Assembly (NCBI GenBank): GCA_047629355.1
Contig: JBLHWU010000101.1
Span: forward strand, 1 to 22,197
Source: CAYUNA01 sp047629355
GTDB taxonomy: Bacteria > Bacteroidota > Bacteroidia > Chitinophagales > Saprospiraceae
Length of the DNA: 22,197 nt
Direction: 5' to 3'
Shown here: in pieces, positions 8,223 through 18,200 of the stretch
Position numbering within the stretch: position 1 is the stretch's first letter
Layout of the letters: each line of letters opens with the position of its first letter
Notes under the pieces: model-generated
Database searches by the model: none
What the model saw: only the letters and a program-made list of their open reading frames with translations
Told to the model about the DNA's origin: nothing
Translations under genes and position numbers: made by a program

Positions 8223-9920
8223 ATGAAAAAACTGCTACTTTTAATATATACGATATTGGCGGCATATTGCGTACAGGCGCAACAATATCCACTTTTCACC
8301 AACTACGTCCTCAATGATTATGGCTTCAATCCGGCGATTGCGGGTACATCAGAGTACTTAGAAACTCGCCTGACTTATCGTACGCAATGGGTCGGAATAG
8401 ACGATTCACCAAAGACGCAAATCTTGAGTGCGCACGGTGGCTTGGATTCGATTCCAGTGGGTATCGGCGGCTTTATTTTCAATGATGTGGCGGGTCAAAT
8501 TAAGCGAACAGGCTTCTCTGTTGGCGGAAGCTACGGGTTGAAACTTAGGATGGGCGAATTGCGATTAGGCGTATCTGGAACATTTTACAATTACCGACTG
8601 AGCGAGAGCTATTTTGTGGAAGAACAAATTGATCCAACTTTGGCGAGTGCGATGGACAACCATTGGACGCCAGATTTAAATGTTGGTTTGTATCTCCAAA
8701 TGAATAACGGCTTTTATGCTGGGATTTCTGCGCCACAAATTTTAAGTAAAAAAGTCAATTTTGGCGATGAATTAGATGCAACGCCAACGACGACTGACCT
8801 CGTTCCACATTATTATGGAATGGCGGGTTATCGGTTGCAGCTGAGTGAAAAATTGGCTATTGAGCCTTCTGTTTTAGTGAAAATTTCAGAAGCGGCACCA
8901 ATGCAAATGGATTTTTCGGCAAGAGCCATTTTAAATAATAAATTTTGGGTCGGTGCGAGTTACCGAACAGAAGATGCTGCGGCAGCAATGCTTGGGTTCA
9001 ACTTGACTCGAAGAATGAACTTGGCTTATGTTTACGATTTTACACTAAGTGAATTGAACGAAGGCTCAAAAGGTAGTCATGAAATTACGCTTGGACTTCG
9101 CTTATTTGGACCAAAAGATACCGACGGTGATGGCATTCTTGATCTAGAAGATGAGTGTCCAGAAATACCAGGTACGGAGGGGAATAACGGTTGTCCAGAA
9201 GAAAAAGAACCAATCGACACCGATAAAGACGGTACACTTGACCCTAACGACATTTGTCCAGAAGTACCTGGTCCAGCTGACAACGATGGCTGCCCTTATG
9301 GTGACCGCGACAACGATGGCATTCGGGACGAAATTGATGATTGTCCAGATGTTTACGGTTTGGTAGAAAGCAAAGGTTGTCCAAAAGACGATGCAGATGG
9401 TGACGGCATTCTAGACAGTGCTGACCGTTGTCCAAATATGAAAGGACATATTCAAAATCAAGGTTGTCCATTGGGCGATGCCGATGGTGATGGCATCTTG
9501 GATGAAGTCGATAAATGCCCAAATACACGAGGTTCGATTGCGAAAGCAGGTTGCCCAAGTGCGACAGATGAAGAGCGAGAAATTTTGGAATTGGCGATTA
9601 AAAACTTGTATTTTGACCTGGACAAAGACCGAATTCGACCAGAAGCATATCCATATCTTGACCGTTTGGCAGAGGTATTGGTGAAGCGACCAGAGTTGAA
9701 AATTGCGATGCGCGGACATGCCGATGAGCGTGGAAATGAGGAGTACAACTTGGATTTATCCAAACGACGGGCAGAAGCAGCTTTGTTTTATTTGATGAAT
9801 CGCGGTGTAAATCGCAGTCAAATGGGGACCGAATATTTCGGTGAGCGCCTCCCTATTGGCAGAACTAAAGAGAGTTATCAACTAGATAGACGGGTTGAAA
9901 TGGAGTTTATTTGGGATTAA
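8223..9920 (+). CDS. PorP/SprF-like barrel fused to TSP3 repeats and OmpA domain
   Basis: This is an outer-membrane protein of 565 residues. I chose the ATG at 8223, not an in-frame ATG at 8202, because it opens directly into a signal peptide (MKKLLLLIYTILAAY, ending VQAQ). Residues about 21-290 form the PorP/SprF-type barrel, starting with QYPLFTNYVLNDYGFNPAIA. Five thrombospondin type 3 calcium-binding repeats (DxDGDGILD...CP) cover about 299-444. Residues 455-565 are an OmpA-like peptidoglycan-binding domain with NLYFDLDKDRI, GHADERGNEEYN and LSKRRAEA. Family knowledge says PorP/SprF proteins partner type B T9SS substrates, and the upstream gene encodes one. The OmpA part should tie the barrel to the cell wall. 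A hairpin terminator follows. Confidence 0.9.
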   Translation: MKKLLLLIYTILAAYCVQAQQYPLFTNYVLNDYGFNPAIAGTSEYLETRLTYRTQWVGIDDSPKTQILSAHGGLDSIPVGIGGFIFNDVAGQIKRTGFSVGGSYGLKLRMGELRLGVSGTFYNYRLSESYFVEEQIDPTLASAMDNHWTPDLNVGLYLQMNNGFYAGISAPQILSKKVNFGDELDATPTTTDLVPHYYGMAGYRLQLSEKLAIEPSVLVKISEAAPMQMDFSARAILNNKFWVGASYRTEDAAAAMLGFNLTRRMNLAYVYDFTLSELNEGSKGSHEITLGLRLFGPKDTDGDGILDLEDECPEIPGTEGNNGCPEEKEPIDTDKDGTLDPNDICPEVPGPADNDGCPYGDRDNDGIRDEIDDCPDVYGLVESKGCPKDDADGDGILDSADRCPNMKGHIQNQGCPLGDADGDGILDEVDKCPNTRGSIAKAGCPSATDEEREILELAIKNLYFDLDKDRIRPEAYPYLDRLAEVLVKRPELKIAMRGHADERGNEEYNLDLSKRRAEAALFYLMNRGVNRSQMGTEYFGERLPIGRTKESYQLDRRVEMEFIWD

Positions 9921-9978
9921 ATTTTCCAGAGGTCAGAAGCCAGACTACAACGACGTAATATTATGACTTTTGACAGCG

Positions 9979-9995
9979 CAGCGGTCAGACCGCTG
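9979..9995. repeat. 8-bp perfect palindrome
   Basis: CAGCGGTC and GACCGCTG flank a single base. The surrounding text contains further GTCAGA-like words, at about 9951 and 9996, which suggests a dispersed intergenic repeat. Function unknown. Confidence 0.4.
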
Positions 9996-10052
9996 ACTTC
10001 TCAAAAAAGGCAATAGTTTTTCTAAATATTTATTTTTGGAATATTTTAGGTG

Positions 10053-10082
10053 AAGCCGAAACGACATGAGTTGTTTCGGCTT
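10053..10082 (+). terminator. Intrinsic terminator of the PorP-OmpA gene
   Basis: A 10-bp perfect GC-containing stem (AAGCCGAAAC and its complement) with a 10-nt loop is followed by TCCTGTTTTT. It lies 132 nt after the stop codon, between convergent genes. On the minus strand no T-run follows, so it probably serves mainly the + strand transcript. Confidence 0.65.
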
Positions 10083-10112
10083 TCCTGTTTTTAATTCTAT
10101 ACCAAAGTCAAT

Positions 10113-11213
10113 TTAAAAATATTCCCTCCGAAATTGATTGTAAATGTCCTCAATCAAATCCTCCGCCATATCGCTATCACTCGCTAAATTCGAAGCAGCC
10201 GAAGGCCGGTAAGTTTCCGGAATCGCTCTCAAATCGCCACTCAATTCTACTTCTTCCTCTTTAGACTCGGTACCCAAGCACCAACTTGATCCCGAAAGTC
10301 GGCAGTTGTTTGAATATCCTTTGATAGAGACATCGACGCGCCATTGTGCTTTTTTAGTGATAGTTGTTGTTTCTACTTTGCCTTTTATATTGGTGCGAAT
10401 TTCTCGTTGCGACGTAAATCCAGAAGTATCTGTAACCGTTTCATAACCAGTAACGACCGCTTCTTCAAAATTTTGGGTGTTTGTTGTTTCAGATTCGTTG
10501 AAACTAAGCGACCTAAAACTAATTTCAATATCGCAGTCAATATTATCGGTATTTCGTTCGTAGAAGATGGTCATAAAATTATGGTTGCTCCGAACATTTT
10601 CAAACATTCGGTCAATTTTCCAATTATAAGAAATATTAAAACTCGTGTTAGCACTCACGCGATAAACGATTGTACCATATTCATAACAAAGTTGATAAAG
10701 CGAGTCCAGACCAGTCTTGGCTGCGCCGTATTTTTCCGCTTTTCTAAACTTTTTGAAAGCATCTTGCGCCAGAAATTTATTGCCGTTGTCTATGGATGCA
10801 TCGAGGTCTTCCGCTCCAAATTGTAGGAAACCATCAATTAATTCGCCTCTCAATATTTGCTCTTGTTCGACGGATTGCTGATAATTAAAGGCAAATTTAT
10901 CACCGAGATAAGGATTGGCTTTTTCAATTTTATCTAATAAAGCTTTATTGATTTTAAAAGCTTTTTCGAGATTGTCGAGTCCTGCTGAATTTTCATAAAA
11001 ACTGATTTCTTTTCCTTCTGCTAAATAAATTTTATCCAAGGCTCGAAGGAGGATATCGCGGTCGGCATCGGTTGCTTTTTTATCGTTTTTTAGATTTTTC
11101 AAGGCGGACTTGAAGGCGGCGGGGTAGTCTCCTTCGGTGAACTTTTTTTGAGGGGAGGAGCAGCTAAGGATGGAGAGGAGGAAGATTAAGGTGGTGAAGG
11201 TTGTTGATTTCAT
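10113..11213 (-). CDS. Predicted lipoprotein of unknown function
   Basis: I do not recognise a family for this 366-residue protein. The ATG at 11213 is preferred over a longer frame reaching 11483. It opens directly into a lipoprotein signal (MKSTTFTTLIFLLSILSC) with lipobox Cys18, and the longer frame would translate a tandem DNA repeat. Residues about 20-180 are Lys/Ala/Asp-rich and look helical (EGDYPAAFKSALKNLKND, later KKFRKAEKYGAA), in the style of TPR-like bacterial lipoproteins. The C-terminal half, about 185-320, looks beta-rich, with an acidic EEEVELSG segment and four cysteines. No catalytic motif is seen. It is divergent from the barrel gene at 11552 and convergent with the PorP-OmpA gene, so it is probably a single-gene unit. 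Confidence 0.75.
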   Translation of the reverse strand: MKSTTFTTLIFLLSILSCSSPQKKFTEGDYPAAFKSALKNLKNDKKATDADRDILLRALDKIYLAEGKEISFYENSAGLDNLEKAFKINKALLDKIEKANPYLGDKFAFNYQQSVEQEQILRGELIDGFLQFGAEDLDASIDNGNKFLAQDAFKKFRKAEKYGAAKTGLDSLYQLCYEYGTIVYRVSANTSFNISYNWKIDRMFENVRSNHNFMTIFYERNTDNIDCDIEISFRSLSFNESETTNTQNFEEAVVTGYETVTDTSGFTSQREIRTNIKGKVETTTITKKAQWRVDVSIKGYSNNCRLSGSSWCLGTESKEEEVELSGDLRAIPETYRPSAASNLASDSDMAEDLIEDIYNQFRREYF

Positions 11214-11282
11214 GTTTTGTAAATTTTTATGTGTGTGGTCGTTTAATTGAAATAAGTATGGTCTCTTATCTAAAAAATTCCT

Positions 11283-11330
11283 TAACTTCCAAACTTCCAA
11301 ACTTCCAAACTTCCAAACTTCCAAACTTCC
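11283..11330. repeat. Octamer tandem repeat, six units
   Basis: Five exact copies of AAACTTCC (GGAAGTTT on the minus strand) at 11291-11330 are preceded by one imperfect copy at 11283-11290. The repeat lies 70 nt upstream of the lipoprotein start. The 8-bp unit is not a multiple of three, so slippage would change promoter spacing or any reading frame through it. An effect on expression is inference. Confidence 0.8.
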
Positions 11331-11551
11331 TCTGCCCGAGCCCAGTTGATTTGAAATAGGGGAAAATCTTAAATATAAGGGGTTTAGGGGTAGTGCAATT
11401 TTGAAGGTATAGCTATTAAGTTTCTCTGGTTCAGTAGCAATAATATTGAATCGACTCATGGGGGATTTATTGTTCACTTGCAAAATTAAAACAAATAAAA
11501 GCCTGTCATAATGTTGGAAGAAATTTTTAATAAATTTAAAAGCTACCGAAA

Positions 11552-11641
11552 ATGAAAACCATCAACCTATGACTTCTAATTTTTATCTTTCATAATTTTT
11601 CATTAAAATCTCAATCCAATGCTTCTGATAAAAACAATTAT
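11552..11641 (+). other. Signal-peptide coding remnant interrupted by TGA
   Basis: An ATG at 11552 is in frame with the downstream barrel gene. It reads M-K-T-I-N-L, then TGA (11570-11572), then a hydrophobic run LLIFIFHNFSLKSQS that leads without a further stop into the gene at 11642. Apart from the TGA this is a normal signal peptide, so the codon looks like a nonsense mutation (for example from TGG or TTA) or a sequencing error. Confidence 0.65.
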
Positions 11642-12157
11642 ATGAAAGCCGAAACATCTTTAGGAATTGACTTTCAAGGAGTTGGTACGTCCTTTCATGT
11701 TGCTAGAGAATTAAATTACAAAGGCAATGTTTTTTTTGGTGGAGAAATCGGTTTTTTGCCTAATTTCTTATCATTTACCATTTTAGCAGATAGAAATTTT
11801 ACGCAAAAGCATACGATTTGGTCAAAAGATAGGAGACAGGAAGACGATAACTCAAATATGCTTCAATTGATTTTTTTACATGCCTTTACCCGTTGGCAAC
11901 CTACAGAAGCTTTTGAATTAGATGCTGGAATACGTTTTTCTCAATTCATAGATGGAGGGCCAATTATGGAGGATAGTTTTGGGTATCCTAAATTCATTGG
12001 TTTTTATGCTAAACCATTAATAGGATTTGAAGAACTGAAAATTGGTGGACGATTCGATTTCGGCTATATGTCGGCATCAGATTCAAGAAATGCCAACGAA
12101 TTTGTCATTATTGTCAGTCCTTTGATTCGATTTAAATTTCGATTTAGTGCGTTTTAA
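11642..12157 (+). CDS. Outer-membrane beta-barrel-like protein, probably missing its signal peptide
   Basis: The open frame gives 171 residues of alternating hydrophobic and polar beta strands with Gly and aromatic residues (NVFFGGEIGFLPNFLSF, later IGGRFDFGYMSA). It ends in RFKFRFSAF, a C-terminal phenylalanine typical of outer-membrane barrels. No named family is recognised. As called, the start lacks a secretion signal. The signal lies in frame just upstream from 11552, broken by a TGA at codon 7, so the intact product would be about 200 residues. The gene may therefore be a recent pseudogene. Divergent neighbour: the lipoprotein at 11213. Confidence 0.6.
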   Translation: MKAETSLGIDFQGVGTSFHVARELNYKGNVFFGGEIGFLPNFLSFTILADRNFTQKHTIWSKDRRQEDDNSNMLQLIFLHAFTRWQPTEAFELDAGIRFSQFIDGGPIMEDSFGYPKFIGFYAKPLIGFEELKIGGRFDFGYMSASDSRNANEFVIIVSPLIRFKFRFSAF

Positions 12158-12203
12158 ATCAAAGATAAGAATTTATAAGCCATTTTTGATTTTCATTTTC
12201 ACC

Positions 12204-12239
12204 AAAAAAAAGGTCCCCCCCTTTTCAGGAGAGAGACCT
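12204..12239 (-). terminator. Intrinsic terminator of the M36 protease gene
   Basis: On the minus strand, AGGT followed by a CTCTCTCC run pairs, with alternating G-U pairs, to a G run and ACCT (12211-12239). It is followed at once by a run of T (12204-12210). It lies 56 nt after the stop codon of the large protease gene. Confidence 0.7.
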
Positions 12240-12294
12240 AACGCTAAAAGCTAACCTTAACGTAAATTCTTTCTAAAGCTAAATTTGCGTCGTC

Positions 12295-15200
12295 TTATCG
12301 AACAACCGCAAACTTCTCGCTCATTTGTTGGTCACCAGAAATCACCCGTACCAAGTAGTAACCTGGCGTGAAATTGCTCACATCAACCCGCGTTTGGTGT
12401 GCGCCCGCAGGCGTGTCCAACTGCTGAAGGATGCGACCAGTGAAGTCTGTGATAATCAATTTTGTATCGTGCATTTCTGCAAACTGATAGGCGATAGTCA
12501 ATTGGTTGTTGACTGGATTCGGAAAGATTTTCAATTCATTTGGTGTATCCAAAATGTAATCTTCATTGTCCAAGTTATCGTCTTCACGGTCTGCTACTTC
12601 GTTGTGTGCTTTGTATTTGTTCTTATCAATAATCGGTGCATTTGCCAATAAATTAGAGGCAGTCGCGCAACCAGAGATAACAACATCGTCAATGTAAACC
12701 CAATCTGCATTTCCAGAAGCATCGCATCGGAAACGGATAACGGTATTGGCGGAGAATGGTCCGCCGATAGTCACGACATCAGATTCTCGTTGTCCATTTT
12801 CAAATTCATCGCCCCGATTCCACTCTTCTACAGTAATGAAAGAAGCGCCGCCATTATTAGAAATTTGTAACCAAAAATCCTCATTGGCATTGTCCATGCT
12901 GCGTGTGATATAGCTGAAGTCAACCGTCAATTCTTCGTAAGCTGACAAGTTTAACACATCAGTCGTCATAGTCGAAGTACTGGTGTTGTCTCGTAAACGA
13001 ACGCAGTAATTACCGCTATTGGCGTAAGGTGCATCATTGGCACTTCGGCGAGCATCAGAGCCACCGTCGTTCCAAATACCCCAGCCGCTTTCAAAGTTTT
13101 CACTATCAATCACGCTAAAAGTACAGCCACCGCCAGTACCGCTTTCTAAAATATCAACGGTATAATCTTCTACTTCTCCATAATTAAAAGTGCTACAAGG
13201 AGTCGGAGTAGCGCCCCATTGCATACTGATTCGCATCCGAGTTTGACCGAAAGAAACATCTGTCGGAATAGAAATAGATGCTGCAATAGCGGCATTTGAA
13301 CTTCCAGCAAAAACTTCTTCGCCCGCATCATCAAAGTCGCTATCGCCATTGAAGTCAATCCAAATTTTCCAATTTTCTGTGTAAGTACTGGAAGCAAATC
13401 CTGGTGTCAATAAGAAATCATGATCACCGCCTTGTTCCAATTCAAAAACGTAGCCTGTGAAATCTGCATAACCATTATTGTTGCCAGAAGCATTGACATC
13501 ACCGTCAACTGCGACGCTTTCAATAAATTCATAATTGGTATTTAAACCTTCACTTCCGCAGTATTCAGTCGGTGGCGGTGTATTATCATTAATCGTTACT
13601 GTAGCAGTAGCTATACAGCCATTAGCATCAGAAACCATAACTTCATAATCGCCCGGGGCAAGTCCTGTAATGGTCGCCGTATTGCCACCATTGCTCCATG
13701 CGTAATTGTATGGAGGATTACCACCTTGTGCTGATGCCGTTGCGGAACCATTGTCGCCACCATTAGCATCCATGCCGTTAGCGGTAGCGATAATTGCCGA
13801 TGGCTCGGAAACAGTCACCGTAGCTTCTGCCATACATCCTGCGCCGTCTGTTGCGACTACGGTGTAAGTGCCTGCTGGAATATCATTTAAATTAGCTCCA
13901 CCAGATACGCCGTTCCAAGTATAAGAAACGTTGCCATTTCCACCAGAAATAATCGCGAAAGCTGCTCCGTCATTTAGACCGTTACAACTTGCATTAATGC
14001 TGCTTGCTGTTACGGTTAAGCTAAATGGGGAAGCAATTGTAGTACTTCCTGTTTCTATACAACCATTGGCATCTATTATCGTAACGCTATAAGTGCCAGC
14101 GGGTAAGTTGTCAATATTTTGAGTAGTCTCACCATTGCTCCAATCGAAAGAGAATGGATTTACTCCACCACTAACTTCTGCTACTGTAGATCCATCTGCT
14201 GCACCACAACTGGTATTTTCACTAAGTACTGCTAAAGAAATAGCTGCTGGTTCGGAAACAGTCACCGTAGCTTCTGCCATGCATCCTGCCCCATCCGTTG
14301 CGATTACGGTGTAAGTTCCTGCTGGAATATTAGTCAAATCAGCTCCACTCGATACCCCATTCCAAGTATAAGAAACGTTGCCATTTCCACCAGAAATAGT
14401 TGCGAAAGCTGCTCCGTCGTTCAAGCCATTACAAGTTACATCAGTACTACTTGCAGTAACGGATAAGCCAAATGGAGAAGAAATTGTTACGTCTTCTGAA
14501 CTCGTACATCCAGTATCATCTGTTGCGGTTACGGTATAAACACCCGCTGCTAAATTATCAATTGTAGCCGTCATTGCGCCGGTACTCCAAGTGTAAGAGA
14601 ACGGACTTGTTCCTCCAGCAGCATTTGCTATTGCTGAACCATTATCGGCATTACAACTTGCATTGGTACTAGTGATAGAGATTGAGATTGGGTTCGGTTC
14701 GCTAATCGTTACGGTCGTAAATGCAGAACATCCACTTTCGTCAAATGCGGTTACCAAGTAGCTGCCTGGAGCTAAATTAGTTGCAGTTGCACCAATTTGT
14801 TGGTCGCTCCATTCGTAAGAAATTGCACCTGTGCCACCTGTTGCGGTTGCGGTACCTGTACCATCTGCTGCGCCGCTACAAGTTACATTTGTACCTGATG
14901 CCGTGATGGTAATTGCGTCAGGTTCATTAATAGTTACAGAACCCGTAGCGATACAACCTGCGTCGTCGGTAGCGGTTACATCATAAGTTCCAGCGACTAA
15001 GTTTGAAATTGTTGCACCCGAATCTCCATTGCTCCAACTATAAACAATTGGATCATTTCCGCCACTAACATTTACGGAAGCATCTCCATCATTCGTGCCA
15101 TTGCAAGAAACATTTTCTCCAAAGACAGAAAGGGTGAAAGGCGCAGCGTCGTTAATCATTACACTGCCCGTTGCAAGACAGCCATTTTCATCGGTTACCG

Positions 15201-18200
15201 TTAGCGTATAAGTGCCAGCGGATAAACCATCAATTGTTGCACTTGTTCCACCATTGCTCCAATTGTAGTCAATTGTGCCTGTTCCGCCTGTTACATTTGC
15301 CGTAGCAACGCCATCATTTGAATCATTACAAGAAATATCTCCCCCATTAATGGAAATGACGATTTCCGCAGGTTCATTAATCGTTACACTGCCAACTTCG
15401 GTAGAAACACCATCCATTACCGTAACGGTATAAGTGCCTGCTGTTAAATTATCAATTGTAGCCGTGTTACCACCGTTACTCCAACTGTAAGTAAAATTAC
15501 CAGTTCCGTCAGAAGCGGTCGCCGTTGCTGTTCCATTATTGATGTCAAAGCAATCCAAGTCAGTGCCCGTTACGACTAAGGTAATCGGGTTGGCTGCTGG
15601 TTGAGTGATATTAATGGTATAATCCTCTGCTTCTCCATCTGAAAAGTCGCCGCAGATTGGTGGAGCACCATTGTACTTCATGCTGACGCGCATTCTGGTT
15701 GTTCCTAAAAGAGCACCATTCGGTATGACAAATGTGCCAGAGATAGCTACATCACTTGAAGCTGGCGCGAATACTTCCTCGCCTACATCTTCAAAGTCTA
15801 AATCTTGATTGTAATCAATCCAAATTCGAAAGACTTCTTGATAAGCTTGTCCTGTAAAACCAGGTGTCAACGTTACATTTGCGGTAGCACCTTGTTCGAA
15901 ATCAGTTACGATACTGGTATAATCTCCGTATCCGCCGTCGTCGCCACTCACATTATTCATTGCGTCAAGCACAACTGCGTCGATGAATTCAAAGTTTTGA
16001 TTTGTACCTTGAGTATTACAGTAAGAAGGCACGTTATTGTCTTGAACCGTAACGGTAGAAGTAACGGTACAGTTATTTGCATCTGTCGCGGTTACGATGT
16101 AATCGCCTGGCGCAAGACCTGTGATAGTTGCGGTTGAGCCGCCGTTATCCCATGTGTAACTGTAAGATGGCGTTCCGCCATTTGCCGTCGCTGTTGCTGT
16201 TCCGTTATTGCCATTATTCGCTGGATTAGAAGTCGTGGTTACGGTTAAAGCAGTTGGTTCAGAAATCGTTACTGAGCCTGTTGCTGTTGTACTGCCATCA
16301 TTCACGGTAACAGTGTAAGTACCTGCACCCAATCCATTGATGGTTGCTGTATTTTGTCCATTACTCCATGCATAAGTATAGCTGCCATCACCACCTGTTC
16401 CGATAGCGGAAGCTGTTCCATTATTGTTGCCATTACAATCAATATTTGTCGAAGATACCGTCACGCCAAGTGGTCCAGAAGAACCTCCAATGACTAAGGT
16501 TGGTGTTTGTAATCCGCCTTGAGAGATGAGATTTCCATCGGTAACGGAGGCAATATTTGGAATGTACAATGCCAAGTTATTCATGGTTACATCATCAACA
16601 TACCAGCCCAAACCAGATACGGTCACATCGCAATTCATTTGAAAACGAATCAGTGCATTTTGACCAGCATAAGCGGACAGATTAACAGACGTGGTTACGA
16701 AACCGCCGCTATTTCCTGAAAAGGCAGGGCGAGAATTGTTAATTGTACTGTTGTAACCATTAGCGGTCATGTCGTTGCCAAGGTCAGACCAAGACGTTCC
16801 GTTGTCGGTAGAAATTTCGACAACTCCACCATCCCATGTTGCTTCTGTATTGTAATTATGAGCAAATGTCAAAACACTTGAACTCGTCAATCCTTTTTCC
16901 GTAGCAACGATTAAATTTGCCACGCTCGTCGTCCCAACATCTTCTGCAAACCAAGCATTCGAGCCGCTATTGGCTGTACCTGATTGCAAATTCCAAAAGG
17001 ATGCACCTGAATTATCAGTCACCCAATTGACTGCTCCGCCTTCCATATTATCATTAAAATCTACGATATTTCCATTCAAACCGCCATCCACTTGAACCGT
17101 AAAACTAACGGTATGTGTTGCATTATTTGCCAAAGAAACACCAGGGAAGTTAACGATATTTCCACTCAAAGAACCACCAGAAACCCAAGAGGTATTTGCT
17201 GGTAAATCATCAGAAATAACGACATTGTTCAACGTTGCACCTGTATTATTCGTTGCAGTCAAGGTATAAGTGATGTTTCCACCAGGCGTAACTTGCGTAA
17301 TATTCGCTGTTTTATCCAAACCAATCGAGCAAGAAGGTGGCAAATCGAATGATTCCGTTCCATCTGTATTAGAAGCAGAAGAACCTTGATTTGCACTGAA
17401 ACCCAAACCACGACGAGCAAAAGATTCCCAAATTAAACATTGGTTTGCACCGCCATTCAAAGCTTGGTCTGCCGCCAAAATTGCATCTCGACCATCTACA
17501 AAACCAGGACCACAAGGTTGTAATTTCAAACCTTCAATCACTAACTGCATAGCGATATTATTTCCCCCAGTTCCACTGTATAAATCAGGATCCCATCCAT
17601 AAACCGCAATTAAATCCCAAGTCATATCCCACAACATCGTCGCCCAAACTGAACCAACACCGTGAGGAACACTCACACCACTACCAATCGTTGCATAAGT
17701 CATTGGATTCACATTCAAATCCGTGCTATATGGAAATGGACGAATACCGCCGCCATTTGGTCCTTGACCAAATAAGTAAGTACCCATCGGACGCGCATCA
17801 CTTGCTTGATCACCCGGCTCAATGGTCATCACTATTCCGAAATAATCAGACCAGCCTTCACCCATTTGCTCGCTGCCACTCAGGCAACCAGAGTTGGACG
17901 CACCACCCGTTAAACGGATAGAGATACCATGACCAATTTCGTGAACAACTACCCCATTATCATAATCACCATCACGACCATTACACAAGTACATTTGCAT
18001 TCGTGGATTCGAGCCGTCTGGTGGTGTAGAAAAATTAGCATTACAAGTACCAGAACCGTCTTGCGCTTCGCCATTTACAGAGTCACTGCCTTGACCACCT
18101 TGGCCAAAGTTGTTTTCTTGGAAATTTCCAGATGCTTCATCAAAACCGTAGTTATACCAAATATCATGCGTCAAATTTGACCAATAAAAAAGGTTGGTCA

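Noticed and set aside
9077..9763. Several antisense and alternative-frame reading frames across the TSP3/OmpA region
   Set aside because: They are by-products of the repetitive Asp/Gly/Cys codons of the real gene and show no domain or signal of their own.
11214..11483. 90-residue N-terminal extension of the lipoprotein
   Set aside because: It translates the octamer repeat and would bury a clear lipoprotein signal peptide inside the protein.
12295..16470. Regular 220-225-bp periodicity suggesting a CRISPR or satellite
   Set aside because: The period is one SprB protein module; the repeats are coding and divergent in DNA.
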